From Flagellimonas allohymeniacidonis (GTDB taxonomy: Bacteria; Bacteroidota; Bacteroidia; Flavobacteriales; Flavobacteriaceae): a DNA stretch of 64,000 nt. A model generated the notes under the pieces. The model was not told the DNA's origin. It made no database searches and saw nothing but the letters and a program-made list of their open reading frames with translations. The position numbers and the translations under genes were made by a program. Location of the stretch: the NCBI RefSeq assembly GCF_004296335.1, contig NZ_SGIU01000001.1:1031290-1095289 (forward strand). Reading direction: 5' to 3'. Of the stretch, positions 28,443-37,442 are shown piece by piece (position 1 is the first letter of the stretch; each line of letters begins with the position of its first letter).

Positions 28443-29027
28443 ATGAAACTTAAATCAATCTTAGTGGCAAGCTTCATCGCCACTTTAACGCTTATGTCCT
28501 GCTCTGGTGAAGATGGAGAGCAAGGACCACAAGGTATGCAAGGGCAAACCGGGGACACCGGAGCAACAGGACCAACTGGAGCTATAGGTGAAGATGGTAA
28601 TGCCAATGTGAATAGAATCTCTATTGATCTAAGCGATGTGGACGAAGGGGAGGCCATTGTACCATTTGCCGTTCCTGAACTGACCGCAGAAGTGTTGCAG
28701 ACCCATATTGTCCTATTTTATCTGGAAGGGGATTCAGGTAATACAATTTTCTATACGTTATTGCCTGGTGTGGATATATTTACTGGCTTGAATTTTTACC
28801 TTTCAATGATTGAAGGGGGTGTTACTCTTTTTATTACAGATACACAAGGTAGTCCAGCGGGTTTGCCTGCGGGCATTTTCTCATATTTACATGTGGTAAT
28901 GATTGAGTATAGTGCAAGCTCACCTTCAGGAAAAACTTCCAAAGCCCACTTTGCAAATCACTTAAAGCAATCTGGGGTTGATATCAACAACTATAATGAA
29001 ATCACAGAACATTTTGAGCTTCAGTAG
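28443..29027 (+). CDS. Lipoprotein with short collagen-like repeat
   Basis: A 194-residue lipoprotein: signal peptide with lipobox LMSC (Cys20), then eleven consecutive Gly-X-Y triplets (Gly22 to Gly52: GEDGEQGPQGMQGQ, GDTGATGPTGAIGED) and a C-terminal soluble domain of about 140 residues I do not recognise. The triplets could form a triple helix that displays a trimeric head on the cell surface. It is a single gene with a terminator at 29084-29107. No regulatory partner is visible. Collagen-like lipoproteins of this layout are found in Bacteroidota, but no function is established that I know of. Confidence 0.8.
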   Translation: MKLKSILVASFIATLTLMSCSGEDGEQGPQGMQGQTGDTGATGPTGAIGEDGNANVNRISIDLSDVDEGEAIVPFAVPELTAEVLQTHIVLFYLEGDSGNTIFYTLLPGVDIFTGLNFYLSMIEGGVTLFITDTQGSPAGLPAGIFSYLHVVMIEYSASSPSGKTSKAHFANHLKQSGVDINNYNEITEHFELQ

Positions 29028-29083
29028 TTCAACTCAAAAAAATATTTGCTCTTTTCCTACTTATCTCTATTGATTCAGGTTGG

Positions 29084-29107
29084 GGTTCCCTTTGGGAACC
29101 TCAATTT
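29084..29107. terminator. Terminator between convergent genes
   Basis: GGTTCCC (29084-29090) pairs with GGGAACC (29094-29100) around TTT; T-rich bases follow on the plus side (TCAATTTTA). It can serve both directions, the minus side being weaker. Confidence 0.72.
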
Positions 29108-29113
29108 TAGTTA

Positions 29114-29584
29114 CTACTCCATAATGCGTTCGAACCATTGGTAGAGTTCACCCTTGGTAATGACCGCGCCTTGTTGAATCAATTGAAACTTATCTTGGTT
29201 TTTATCCTTCGAATATGCTTTGGAGGCAGTAAGGTATTCCACAAAATCCGATTGAAAGTTGCGTTTGAACCAACCGAAACCTTCTTGGGTACGTAGGTCG
29301 ATTTCAGGATTCATCACCTTAACTGAAAACAGCTTCATCTCCTTCTCGCTCAAATGGAACAAATGCATATGACGCTCAGAAATATTTTCCAAATACTCTA
29401 CCTTGGAGAGCACGCCTTCCCAAATTAAATCACTAAATACATCGAGTTCTTCCTCGGCAACCTCAGGGTTTTCTTCTTTCAGGGCATCCCATTCTTCGGC
29501 GGTAATCGATTGCGTCGCTAAAAAGTTGATGAACTCAGGATGCAGCTCCTCCAACTGCTGTTTGGTCAATCGTGTGTACTTCAT
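29114..29584 (-). CDS. Conserved flavobacterial protein (probable DUF6495)
   Basis: A 156-residue soluble acidic protein without signal peptide or recognised catalytic motif. The start MKYTRLTKQQLEELHPEFINFLATQSITAEEW and the later ISERHMHLFHLSEKEMKLFSV are characteristic of a flavobacterial family I believe is DUF6495. The function is unknown. A -7 box lies directly in front of the ATG, so the message may be leaderless. Confidence 0.72.
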   Translation of the reverse strand: MKYTRLTKQQLEELHPEFINFLATQSITAEEWDALKEENPEVAEEELDVFSDLIWEGVLSKVEYLENISERHMHLFHLSEKEMKLFSVKVMNPEIDLRTQEGFGWFKRNFQSDFVEYLTASKAYSKDKNQDKFQLIQQGAVITKGELYQWFERIME

Positions 29585-29588
29585 CCGG

Positions 29589-29596
29589 CAAAAATA
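29589..29596 (-). promoter_or_regulatory. -7 box directly at the start of the DUF6495-like gene
   Basis: Minus-strand TATTTTTG ends 4 bp before the ATG (29584), predicting transcription from the start codon itself. It overlaps the T tract of the terminator of the upstream receptor gene. Confidence 0.45.
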
Positions 29597-29621
29597 AAAA
29601 AGGCTACGCTTTCACGTAGCC
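29592..29621 (-). terminator. Rho-independent terminator of the large TonB receptor gene
   Basis: GGCTACG (29602-29608) pairs with CGTAGCC (29615-29621) around six bases; on the minus strand it is followed by TTTTTTATTTTT. Confidence 0.88.
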
Positions 29622-29645
29622 CTTTTCATATTATCTGAGTTAATT

Positions 29646-32600
29646 TTAGAAGATATATCGTAAACCAAATTGCATTTGCCATCTGGATGCCAAACTAAAG
29701 TCATCCACAAATGTACTGGTCTGTGATGGGTCAAAACTATAAACGGGCTCTCCGCTTGTATCAATAAAGACGCCTACAGGTTGGGTGGTCAAGGGTAACT
29801 GAACCACTCCCCAATCAGAGTTCAACAGGTTTCCAAAGTTTAGAACATCAATACTGAACTGGATGGTATTCTGGTTTTTACCCAAACCGTTAAAGTTGAA
29901 ATCTTGGAGCACTTTTACGTCCCATCGACCTCTCCAAGGACTCAATTGGTCATTTCTGCCCACATAATCCCCTCTTCTACCGCTTAGGTAGTCGCTCTGT
30001 TGAATGAATGCCTCAAAACCATCGCGCTGTTCTTGAACCGTAGGGTCACCTGGATTGACAGGTGCAGCAAATTGTTGTTGTTGCAACTCTGCTGCTGTTG
30101 GGATGTAAATCAGGTCGTTGGTAAACGAGCTGTCCCCGTTGATATCACCTGAGTAAGTATAAGAGAATCGACCTCCCTGGGCATATTCAAAAAATGCACC
30201 GATGGAAGTTCCCCATTTTCCTTGTCCGTAATTCCATTGTTTATTCAATTGACCAATAAAACGGTGCTTGTTACCAAACAAACTTGGGGCAGTACCTTGT
30301 TGGTTCACATTGCCCAAAGCTGGATTAAGGTCAAACAAATCACTTGAAATCTCGGCAGACATGGAGTTTACATCAAAACTTTCCAAAAAGTTATAAGCCA
30401 CCATGGCGTAAAAGTTGTTTTCGAATTGCTTCTGCAACTTCACTGACCAGTTGAAAGAGCGTCCCTCATCAACATTGGAAATTACATAAGCACTGGTAGG
30501 CCCTCCAAAAATCTGGGCCCTGTCCTCTGGTAAATACACAGGGCGATTATCAGGCCCTGGCAAGGTTCCGGAAGGCTGTGCCAAACCAAAGTTGTAGGTG
30601 GTCGCTGCATTCAAGTCCTTGGTGAAAACGATATCAGTAGTGGCGACTATCCCATTTTCAAAACGGTAATCCAATCCAAGATTGGAACGCCATACTTGTG
30701 GAAACTGGAAGTTTGGATTGGTGGGTGTATAGAAAAAGAAATCAGTATTCTGCACTTGGTTACCCACCCAAACAAATGGGAATCTTCCCGAGAAAATACC
30801 GGTCCCACCTCGCAACTGAAAGCTTTGGTCACCTCGAACATCCCAGTTGAAGCCCAATCTTGGGGACCAAAGGATCTCATTATCGGGAAGGTCAAAACTA
30901 TCTAAAAAGATAGGTTGTCCATTCTCATCAAAATATTGGATGTCGGGAGCATATCCACCTCCATCAGCCAATAGACCTCCCTTTCGGTCAATGTTCTCCT
31001 GAATCAATTCCCGTGTGTCAAAATACAAGGGTTTATCCGCCCGAAGACCATAGGTCAACTTAAAGTTATCTGTAACATCCCATTCATCTTGAACATAAAA
31101 AGCCAACTGACCTACGTGGGTCTCAGCCAAAGCCCAACCCCCTGGAGTTCCAATGGGAACCGCATTGTTCGCTGCAAAAACGTTCTCTGCATTGCTGATC
31201 GCGTCACCAATCAACCCATTGTCCACAGCATCCAAAAAGGCACCTACACTTGGGAAGTCAGCAAAAACACCCACAGCTCCCCTTCCATCAGCGAAAAAGT
31301 AGCTGCCGAGGTTAAAGGAGTTGAAAAACTCAAATCGTTCAAACGAGAATCCAACCGTAAACGTATGATCGTTAGCAAACAGGTTCATATTGTTCGTAAT
31401 CTGAAATACATTCTGTTCCAAGCGGTTGTTTATGGAAAAAGGCTCATGACCAGCAACAATGGCTCTTACCCCATCTTGTTGAATGTTAATGGCTGGAGCG
31501 GGGCTTGAAAAAGGATCTCTAGAGTCCTCAAACTTGGTATATCCTATTTGCAGTTTGTTCACTGCGGTACCTTCACCCAAGGTGGAGTTCAATTCAGCGA
31601 GATAAGAATTGATTTTGTTATTGATTCGGTATCCACTGTTGGCGAACTGAAGGGTAATCGCATCCGGACCACGCCGACCAATGGCCAACTCATTCGCAGT
31701 CAAATCCCTGGAAGCATCCAAAAAGTTGTAAATCATGGTCAACCGATTGTTATCGTTGATGTTCCAATCCAACTTGAAGATACCTTTGGTGGATTCGGTA
31801 TCTAAAAGATAGCCTTCAAATGGGCCAGTCTCATAACCCAATCCAGATAAAGCATCTGAAACCAGTTGAAGGTCATTGGCAGAAACACGAGAAACGTTGT
31901 TGCCACCTTGTCCCCTATCCGCAAAAAAGTTAGAGCCTAAGTCCTCACGCTCATCCCTTTCGAAGTTGGCAAAAAAGAACAGTTTGTTTTTCACAATAGG
32001 TCCTCCGATACTCACCCCGTATTGGGTTTGGGTCAGGTCTGGAACAAAAATATCCTCTCCGGAGACTTTGCCACCGGTCAAGTCTTGATTACGGAAGAAA
32101 CCGTAAACGGTACCTTTTAAGGTATTGGTACCACTTTTTGTCACCGCGTTGACCGAAGCTCCTGTAAACCCTGCCAATCGAACATCGTAGGGCGCCAGGG
32201 AAACCTGAATTTGCTCAATCGCATCCAAGGAAATAGGTTGCGCATTGGACTGCCCCCCAGGTGTTGGTGCATCAAGACCGAATGGGTTGTTGAAAATAGA
32301 ACCATCCAAGGAAAAGTTATTGAACTGGCTATTTCGTCCTCCGAAAGAGATTCCATCAGACGTTGGTTCCAATCTTGTGAAATCTGCTTGGGAACGGGTA
32401 ATGGTCGGTAATCGTCTTAATTCGCGATTCCCTAGATTGGTCTCAGCCCCGGTCCGGTCGCTTCCAAAAGTCCCTGACCGATCGGATACCACTACAACTT
32501 CATCCAGGGCCTGACTGTCAGAAATCATGGTAACGTTGTAGTTGAATGTTTTTCCCAGTGAAAGTGAAATATCACTTTTCACCGAATTTTTGAAACCCAC

Positions 32601-32846
32601 AAAAGAGATGGTTACCTCGTAAGGTCCTCCAATACGTAGATTCAATAGGTTGTACCGGCCATCTTCGTTTGTAATTGCACCATAACGCGTACCGGTAGGC
32701 GTGTGCACTGCAACCACGTTCGCTCCAAATAAGGGAGCGCTTTGGTCATCAACAACAGTTCCTCTGATGTTGGAGGTCGTGACTTGGGAGAAAGCCGAAG
32801 TGAATACCATTAAGAACAGTATTCCCAGAGGTAATAGTTTCTTCAT
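29646..32846 (-). CDS. Large TonB-dependent receptor with carboxypeptidase-regulatory domain (Oar-like)
   Basis: A 1066-residue outer-membrane protein. Signal peptide (1-20), an N-terminal CarboxypepD_reg domain (NIRGTVVDDQSAPLFGANVVAVHTPTG), a plug domain (LPTITRSQADFTRLEPTSDGISFGGRNSQFNNFSLDG) and a long beta-barrel ending in GLRYIF. The size, the absence of a SusD partner and the Oar-like layout suggest a receptor for protein or peptide material, or the adhesion/protein-uptake group typified by Oar; the substrate is not known. It has its own promoter and terminator, and is transcribed behind the rplI terminator. Confidence 0.92.
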   Translation of the reverse strand: MKKLLPLGILFLMVFTSAFSQVTTSNIRGTVVDDQSAPLFGANVVAVHTPTGTRYGAITNEDGRYNLLNLRIGGPYEVTISFVGFKNSVKSDISLSLGKTFNYNVTMISDSQALDEVVVVSDRSGTFGSDRTGAETNLGNRELRRLPTITRSQADFTRLEPTSDGISFGGRNSQFNNFSLDGSIFNNPFGLDAPTPGGQSNAQPISLDAIEQIQVSLAPYDVRLAGFTGASVNAVTKSGTNTLKGTVYGFFRNQDLTGGKVSGEDIFVPDLTQTQYGVSIGGPIVKNKLFFFANFERDEREDLGSNFFADRGQGGNNVSRVSANDLQLVSDALSGLGYETGPFEGYLLDTESTKGIFKLDWNINDNNRLTMIYNFLDASRDLTANELAIGRRGPDAITLQFANSGYRINNKINSYLAELNSTLGEGTAVNKLQIGYTKFEDSRDPFSSPAPAINIQQDGVRAIVAGHEPFSINNRLEQNVFQITNNMNLFANDHTFTVGFSFERFEFFNSFNLGSYFFADGRGAVGVFADFPSVGAFLDAVDNGLIGDAISNAENVFAANNAVPIGTPGGWALAETHVGQLAFYVQDEWDVTDNFKLTYGLRADKPLYFDTRELIQENIDRKGGLLADGGGYAPDIQYFDENGQPIFLDSFDLPDNEILWSPRLGFNWDVRGDQSFQLRGGTGIFSGRFPFVWVGNQVQNTDFFFYTPTNPNFQFPQVWRSNLGLDYRFENGIVATTDIVFTKDLNAATTYNFGLAQPSGTLPGPDNRPVYLPEDRAQIFGGPTSAYVISNVDEGRSFNWSVKLQKQFENNFYAMVAYNFLESFDVNSMSAEISSDLFDLNPALGNVNQQGTAPSLFGNKHRFIGQLNKQWNYGQGKWGTSIGAFFEYAQGGRFSYTYSGDINGDSSFTNDLIYIPTAAELQQQQFAAPVNPGDPTVQEQRDGFEAFIQQSDYLSGRRGDYVGRNDQLSPWRGRWDVKVLQDFNFNGLGKNQNTIQFSIDVLNFGNLLNSDWGVVQLPLTTQPVGVFIDTSGEPVYSFDPSQTSTFVDDFSLASRWQMQFGLRYIF

Positions 32847-32878
32847 TTGTTTGAGTTAAATTGTTTTTTGATTACCTA

Positions 32879-32886
32879 CAAACATA
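32879..32886 (-). promoter_or_regulatory. -7 box of the large receptor gene
   Basis: Minus-strand TATGTTTG (TAnnTTTG), 33 bp before the ATG at 32846. Its -33 region would fall inside the rplI terminator hairpin (32898-32919). Confidence 0.5.
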
Positions 32887-32889
32887 GGA

Positions 32890-32919
32890 CAAAAAAAAGA
32901 GCTATGCACGCATAGCTCT
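32890..32919 (-). terminator. Rho-independent terminator of rpsF-rpsR-rplI
   Basis: A perfect palindrome AGAGCTATGC-AC-GCATAGCTCT (32898-32919) followed on the minus strand by eight T. Confidence 0.9.
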
Positions 32920-32947
32920 TAACAACTTATTAACCAAAACCTAATAA

Positions 32948-33400
32948 TTACTTGGTCTCAGCGACAACTTCAAAAGGAAAATCAACAATCACTTCTCTAT
33001 GAAGTCTTATTTCTGCATTGTAAGGTCCAACTCTTTTGATGGTACCTCCTTTTATATTAATAAACTTACGGTCGATTTGATGACCTGCTTTGTCCAAGGC
33101 CGCAGCAAGGTCGATACTACTTACCGAACCGAAAAGCTTATCTCCTACTCCAACTTTCGCAGGTATTCTGATTTCCAACCGTTTAAGTGCCTCAGCAGTA
33201 GTGCTGGCCTCGTCAACAATCTTCTTTTCTTTATGAGCTCTTTGCTTCAAGTTTTCAGCTAAAACCTTTTTCGCTGAAGGGGTTGCCAACATGGCCAATC
33301 CTTGAGGAATCAAAAAGTTTCTTCCGTATCCGTTCTTTACGGTAACGACATCGTCCTTAAAGCCTAAATCCTGAACGTCTTCTTTTAGAATAATTTCCAT
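32948..33400 (-). CDS. rplI: 50S ribosomal protein L9
   Basis: L9 (150 residues): N-terminal rRNA-binding domain EIILKEDVQDLGFKDDVVTVKNGYGRNFLIPQGLA, a long connecting helix and the C-terminal domain with FGSVSSIDLAAAL. Last gene of rpsF-rpsR-rplI, 14 bp after rpsR. Confidence 0.98.
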   Translation of the reverse strand: MEIILKEDVQDLGFKDDVVTVKNGYGRNFLIPQGLAMLATPSAKKVLAENLKQRAHKEKKIVDEASTTAEALKRLEIRIPAKVGVGDKLFGSVSSIDLAAALDKAGHQIDRKFINIKGGTIKRVGPYNAEIRLHREVIVDFPFEVVAETK

Positions 33401-33414
33401 TCTTCGCTAATTTT

Positions 33415-33711
33415 TTATTTCAACATATCGCCAACATAGGGCATTAAGGCCAAGTGACGAGCACGTTTTACCGCTTGGGCCACTTTTCTTTGATACTTTA
33501 GGGAAGTTCCTGTCAACCTTCTTGGAAGCAGTTTACCTTGTTCGTTAACCAATTTCATCAAAAAATCAGGGTCTTTGTAATCGATGTACTTGATACCTGA
33601 CTTTTTAAATCTGCAATACTTCTTTTGCTTGGTGGTTTCAATGTTCAACGGGGTCAAATACCTGATTTCCCCATCTTTTTTTGCTTTTGCTTGTTGTTCA
33701 ATGGATGCCAT
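33415..33711 (-). CDS. rpsR: 30S ribosomal protein S18
   Basis: S18 (98 residues). Recognisable by [62 protein letters not shown]. It starts 3 bp after the rpsF stop; S6 and S18 bind the 30S platform as a pair. The N-terminal 15 or so residues ([17 protein letters not shown]) are typical for Flavobacteria. Confidence 0.98.
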   Translation of the reverse strand: MASIEQQAKAKKDGEIRYLTPLNIETTKQKKYCRFKKSGIKYIDYKDPDFLMKLVNEQGKLLPRRLTGTSLKYQRKVAQAVKRARHLALMPYVGDMLK

Positions 33712-33714
33712 GCC

Positions 33715-34053
33715 CTACGCGTTTGCTTTTAGTTTTGTTCTTCTTTTCTCTGCCCAAGCAACTGCATGCTTGTCCAATTTGACGGTCAAGAAACGCATAA
33801 CGCGTTCGTCTCTGATAAATTCGAGCTCATAGGGATTGATTACACTACCCTCGGCTGTGAATTCGAACAAGTGGTAAAATCCACTCTTTTTGTGTTGAAT
33901 GGGATAGGCCAATTTTTTAAGTCCCCAATTTTCTTTGGAGACCATTTTGGCACCATTCTTAATTAAGAAATCCTCAAATTTCTTAACTGTTTCCTCTATC
34001 TGGGTATCAGATAGAACGGGATTCAAAATGAAAACAGTTTCGTAATGGTTCAT
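33715..34053 (-). CDS. rpsF: 30S ribosomal protein S6
   Basis: S6 (112 residues): MNHYETVFILNPVLSDTQIEETVKKFEDFL start, NWGLKKLAYPIQHKKSGFYHLFEF core and a RDERVMRFLTVKLDKHAVAWAEKRR end. First gene of the operon with a complete promoter at 34076-34106; single-strand binding protein, often inserted in this operon elsewhere, is absent. Confidence 0.98.
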   Translation of the reverse strand: MNHYETVFILNPVLSDTQIEETVKKFEDFLIKNGAKMVSKENWGLKKLAYPIQHKKSGFYHLFEFTAEGSVINPYELEFIRDERVMRFLTVKLDKHAVAWAEKRRTKLKANA

Positions 34054-34075
34054 ATATACTTATTTTAAAGGAGCG

Positions 34076-34106
34076 CAAAAGTAACAATTATAACTTCTTC
34101 ACGCAA
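34076..34106 (-). promoter_or_regulatory. Bacteroidota-type promoter of rpsF-rpsR-rplI
   Basis: Minus-strand TTG (34106-34104), 20 bp, TACTTTTG (34083-34076), with the rpsF ATG 22 bp further on. A good match to TTG-N20-TAnnTTTG. Confidence 0.7.
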
Positions 34107-34289
34107 GAAAAGGGATAAATCTTCGTTTAAAAGAAGTGAGTTATCAACAGAAGTGAACCAACCAAATCTACATAACGTATATAGCAAAGTACACAACATA
34201 ATAGACCATGTTTACATCTTTTGTTGCCTTTAAACGTCTTTTTTATGTAATTTGCCGATGATTTAAAACCCTACAAATCACCCCATTCT

Positions 34290-34982
34290 ATGAAATTAAA
34301 AAGTATAATAGTAGACGACTCCTCGATGCAGCGAATGGCTGTCGCAAAATTGGTGAATAACCATCCCCATCTTGCCTTGGTAGCCGAATACAGCAATGCC
34401 ATTGAAGCTAAAAATGGTCTGAAGAACCACGAAATCGACCTCATCTTTCTTGATGTGGAGATGCCAATCATCAGCGGGTTTGATCTTTTGGAAGCCCTTG
34501 AGAACCCACCTCAGGTAATTCTTATCACTGGAAAGCCGGATTACGCTTTGAAGGCCTTTGATTATGATGTAACCGATTATTTGCACAAACCCATCACCCT
34601 TGCCCGTTTTGAAGCCTCTGTAAAAAGAGCCGTGACCAAGTACGAGCAGTTGAACAGGGTTGATGAAGATGAAGAGCACATCTTTGTAAAAAGTAACCTA
34701 AAGAAACGTAAGGTTATTTTAAATGATATTAAGTGGATTGAAGCTCTTGGTGATTACATCAAGTTGGTGACAGATGAAGCCAATATTGTAATTCTTTCCA
34801 CAATGAAGTCTTTTGAGAAACAACTCCCAGCGGAAAAGTTTCTTAGAATACATAAATCTTATATAGTGAATCTGGAAAAGATTGAGAAATTCAACAGTAA
34901 GAATGTTGAAGTAGGGGGCAGACAGATTCCTTTGAGTAGAAACAAAAAGACAGAATTGGCCGAAGCTTTGGCCAATGTGTAA
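34290..34982 (+). CDS. LytTR-type response regulator without adjacent kinase
   Basis: A 230-residue two-domain regulator. Receiver domain (residues 4-118): acidic pair VDDSS, phospho-acceptor Asp in LIFLDVEMP, Thr/Lys positions in VILITGKPDY and LHKPITLARF. The DNA-binding LytTR domain (about 130-228) has FVKSNLKKRKVILNDIKWIEALGDYIKLVTDE and FLRIHKSYIVNLEKI. No sensor kinase lies beside it; LytTR regulators usually pair with a LytS-type membrane kinase. The 236-bp gap upstream has no clear TAnnTTTG box. Confidence 0.93.
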   Translation: MKLKSIIVDDSSMQRMAVAKLVNNHPHLALVAEYSNAIEAKNGLKNHEIDLIFLDVEMPIISGFDLLEALENPPQVILITGKPDYALKAFDYDVTDYLHKPITLARFEASVKRAVTKYEQLNRVDEDEEHIFVKSNLKKRKVILNDIKWIEALGDYIKLVTDEANIVILSTMKSFEKQLPAEKFLRIHKSYIVNLEKIEKFNSKNVEVGGRQIPLSRNKKTELAEALANV

Positions 34983-37442
34983 TTATATGTGGTCCACGTT
35001 GTAGACCAGTCTTACGCTTTTATACTTGGAAATAGCATTAAAGGATTTTTCGATTCTTTTAATGCTATTTTTAGTTGGTGCCAGAGGTTGGTCCCTTGAA
35101 ATTTTAACCAGTATATTTTTTAGATAATCCCTTCTGATTCTGGATACCGGAGGGTATTCAGGTCCCAGCACCGTTTGCCCCAAAACATTTCGCAAGGACT
35201 GGGCAAACCATTGAGCCGCCTCGTTCAGCTTATTAAAATCCTTGTCCTTCAATGTGATTTTTATGATTCTAACCACAGGGGGATATTTGAACTGTTCTCG
35301 TTCATAGTACTGTTGCTCAAACATTTTCTCAAAATCGTAAGTCGTAACCTGCTGCAGAATCTGATGATAGGGATTGTAGGATTGAATCAGGACTTTGCCT
35401 CTCTTTTGAGTCCGCCCTGCCCTTCCTGCAACCTGTGTAAGTAATTGAAAGGTACGCTCATGAGCTCGATAATCTGGAAAGTTCAATAATGTATCTGCAT
35501 TCAAAATACCTACCAAACTTACATTTCTGAAGTCAAGACCTTTAGCCACCATTTGTGTGCCCACCAAAATATCCAACTCCTGCTGCTCAAAAGAAGTGAT
35601 CAACTTTTCATAAGCATATTTTCCTCTCGTGGTGTCCAAATCCATTCTTCCCACTTTTGTCTCAGGAAACAATTGATGAAGCTCTTTCTCAATTTGCTCC
35701 GTACCAAAACCTTTGGTGTCCAGGGTCGCATTGCCACAAGCCAAACAGCTCAGTTGCATGGCCATGTGATATCCGCAGTAATGGCAGCGCATTTCATTTC
35801 GAAACTGATGATAGGTCAAGCTTACATCACAGTTGGGGCATTGGGGCACGTGTCCACAGGTAGTACATTCCACAATAGGGGCAAAACCTCTTCTATTTTG
35901 AAATAGAATTATCTGTTCTCCCTCGGAAAGTGCTTCCACAATAGCATCATGAAGGGTTTCAGAGAAGTGGCCTTTCATCCGTTTACGCCGGGTAGCTTCC
36001 TTAATGTCGACCAGAGCGATGTCGGGCATCATCACATCGCCGAAACGATGATTGATTAGAGCATATCCGTATTTCCCCTTTTTTGCATTTTCCACACTCT
36101 CAATACTGGGCGTGGCAGAACCCAACAAACAATTGGCCTTGTGCATGGAAGCCAATACTATGGCAGCGTCGCGGGCATGGTAGCGAGGAGCTGGGTCAAA
36201 TTGCTTAAAGGAATTCTCATGTTCCTCGTCTATTAGGACGAGACCGAGCTTCTGAAAGGGCAAAAACAAGGAAGATCGCGCTCCAATTACAATTTGTGCT
36301 TTCTTGGAAGCTGCCAATACGTTATTCCATACCTCAGCTCTTTCGTGGATGCTATATTTTGAATGGTACACCGCCACTTTATCTCCAAAATGGTCCTGTA
36401 AACGACCTATAAGCTGTGAAGTGAGCGCTATCTCTGGAACTAAATACAGGGTGGATTTCCCTTGAGCGAGCATATCTTCAATGAGTTTGAAGTATACCTC
36501 TGTTTTTCCTGAAGAAGTAACTCCATGCAACAAGGTCACCTTACCTTCCTGAAAACTGTCCTGGATTTTGCCCAAGGCCTGTTTTTGATGATCATTTAAA
36601 ATGATGTTGGGCTTGGTTACTTCACCTTCAAATTGAACGCGATCGATTCGAAGTTGATATTCCTCCAGTATTGATTTCTTTACCAATGCTTTCACTACAG
36701 CTCTTGAAGCCCCACTCTCGTTACAAAGGTCTTTCAGACGAATGGGTTTGTTCGTCCTGCCCCGCATTTGAAAGAGGGCCAAAAGCACCTTGATTTGTTT
36801 TGGGGCCCTTGAAAGCTCTTTCAGTAGTTCCTCTAAGTTATGTTCTTCTTGGTAGTCGGCTGCCAGTTTTATAAAGGTGACCCATTTGGGCTTGTACTGT
36901 TCATACAGTTCTTCTTTTTGAAGAACAATCCCCTTTTGTACCAAGCGATTGACCAACCGGATAACATATTTTTTATCGACAATAGCACTGATTTCCTCAA
37001 TTTTTAAGGCCGATTGGTACCGCAGTGCCTCGTATACAAGAAACTCATCATCTTTCAATTCCAATTCGTCCACTTCAGCTTCCTTATTAGGAAGAATCAA
37101 AGTTTCACTTTCCAGTAAAAACGCACTTGGCAGGGCCGCCCGCACAACTTCACCCAAGGTGCACATATAGTACTCCCCTATCCACTGCCAGTGTTTTAAT
37201 TGAATTTTGCCAATTATTGGAGTGTCATCCAATATTTGGTAAATGGGTTTGGCATCGTATGCTTGCGGTGCTCTGTCATGAACCTCCATAGCAATTGCCG
37301 TGTAAATTTTGGATTTCCCAAATGGAACTGCGACCCGCATTCCGGGCTGGACCCTTCCTACATCCTCGGGTTCCAGTCGGTAGGTGAAAAACCTCTCCAA
37401 AGGAATAGGAAGTACAACATCGAGATAGTTGTGCATAGGCAT
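34983..37442 (-). CDS. priA: Primosomal replication restart helicase PriA
   Basis: PriA (819 residues) reloads the replisome at stalled forks. It has an N-terminal DNA-binding region (VVLPIPLERFFTYRL), Walker A GVTSSGKTEVYFKL, DEEH box (VLIDEEHENSFKQ), the two zinc-binding cysteine clusters (CTTCGHVPQCPNC and CHYCGYH...CLACG), and the helicase C region (ILVGTQMVAKGLDF, GRAGRTQKRG). Its start overlaps the DUF2147 stop by 1 bp, making it the last gene of nadC-yihY-DUF2147-priA. Confidence 0.97.
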   Translation of the reverse strand: MPMHNYLDVVLPIPLERFFTYRLEPEDVGRVQPGMRVAVPFGKSKIYTAIAMEVHDRAPQAYDAKPIYQILDDTPIIGKIQLKHWQWIGEYYMCTLGEVVRAALPSAFLLESETLILPNKEAEVDELELKDDEFLVYEALRYQSALKIEEISAIVDKKYVIRLVNRLVQKGIVLQKEELYEQYKPKWVTFIKLAADYQEEHNLEELLKELSRAPKQIKVLLALFQMRGRTNKPIRLKDLCNESGASRAVVKALVKKSILEEYQLRIDRVQFEGEVTKPNIILNDHQKQALGKIQDSFQEGKVTLLHGVTSSGKTEVYFKLIEDMLAQGKSTLYLVPEIALTSQLIGRLQDHFGDKVAVYHSKYSIHERAEVWNNVLAASKKAQIVIGARSSLFLPFQKLGLVLIDEEHENSFKQFDPAPRYHARDAAIVLASMHKANCLLGSATPSIESVENAKKGKYGYALINHRFGDVMMPDIALVDIKEATRRKRMKGHFSETLHDAIVEALSEGEQIILFQNRRGFAPIVECTTCGHVPQCPNCDVSLTYHQFRNEMRCHYCGYHMAMQLSCLACGNATLDTKGFGTEQIEKELHQLFPETKVGRMDLDTTRGKYAYEKLITSFEQQELDILVGTQMVAKGLDFRNVSLVGILNADTLLNFPDYRAHERTFQLLTQVAGRAGRTQKRGKVLIQSYNPYHQILQQVTTYDFEKMFEQQYYEREQFKYPPVVRIIKITLKDKDFNKLNEAAQWFAQSLRNVLGQTVLGPEYPPVSRIRRDYLKNILVKISRDQPLAPTKNSIKRIEKSFNAISKYKSVRLVYNVDHI

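Noticed and set aside
34142..34150. Single DnaA-box-like TTATCAACA
   Set aside because: One isolated copy with a mismatch in an AT-rich promoter gap is not evidence of an origin.
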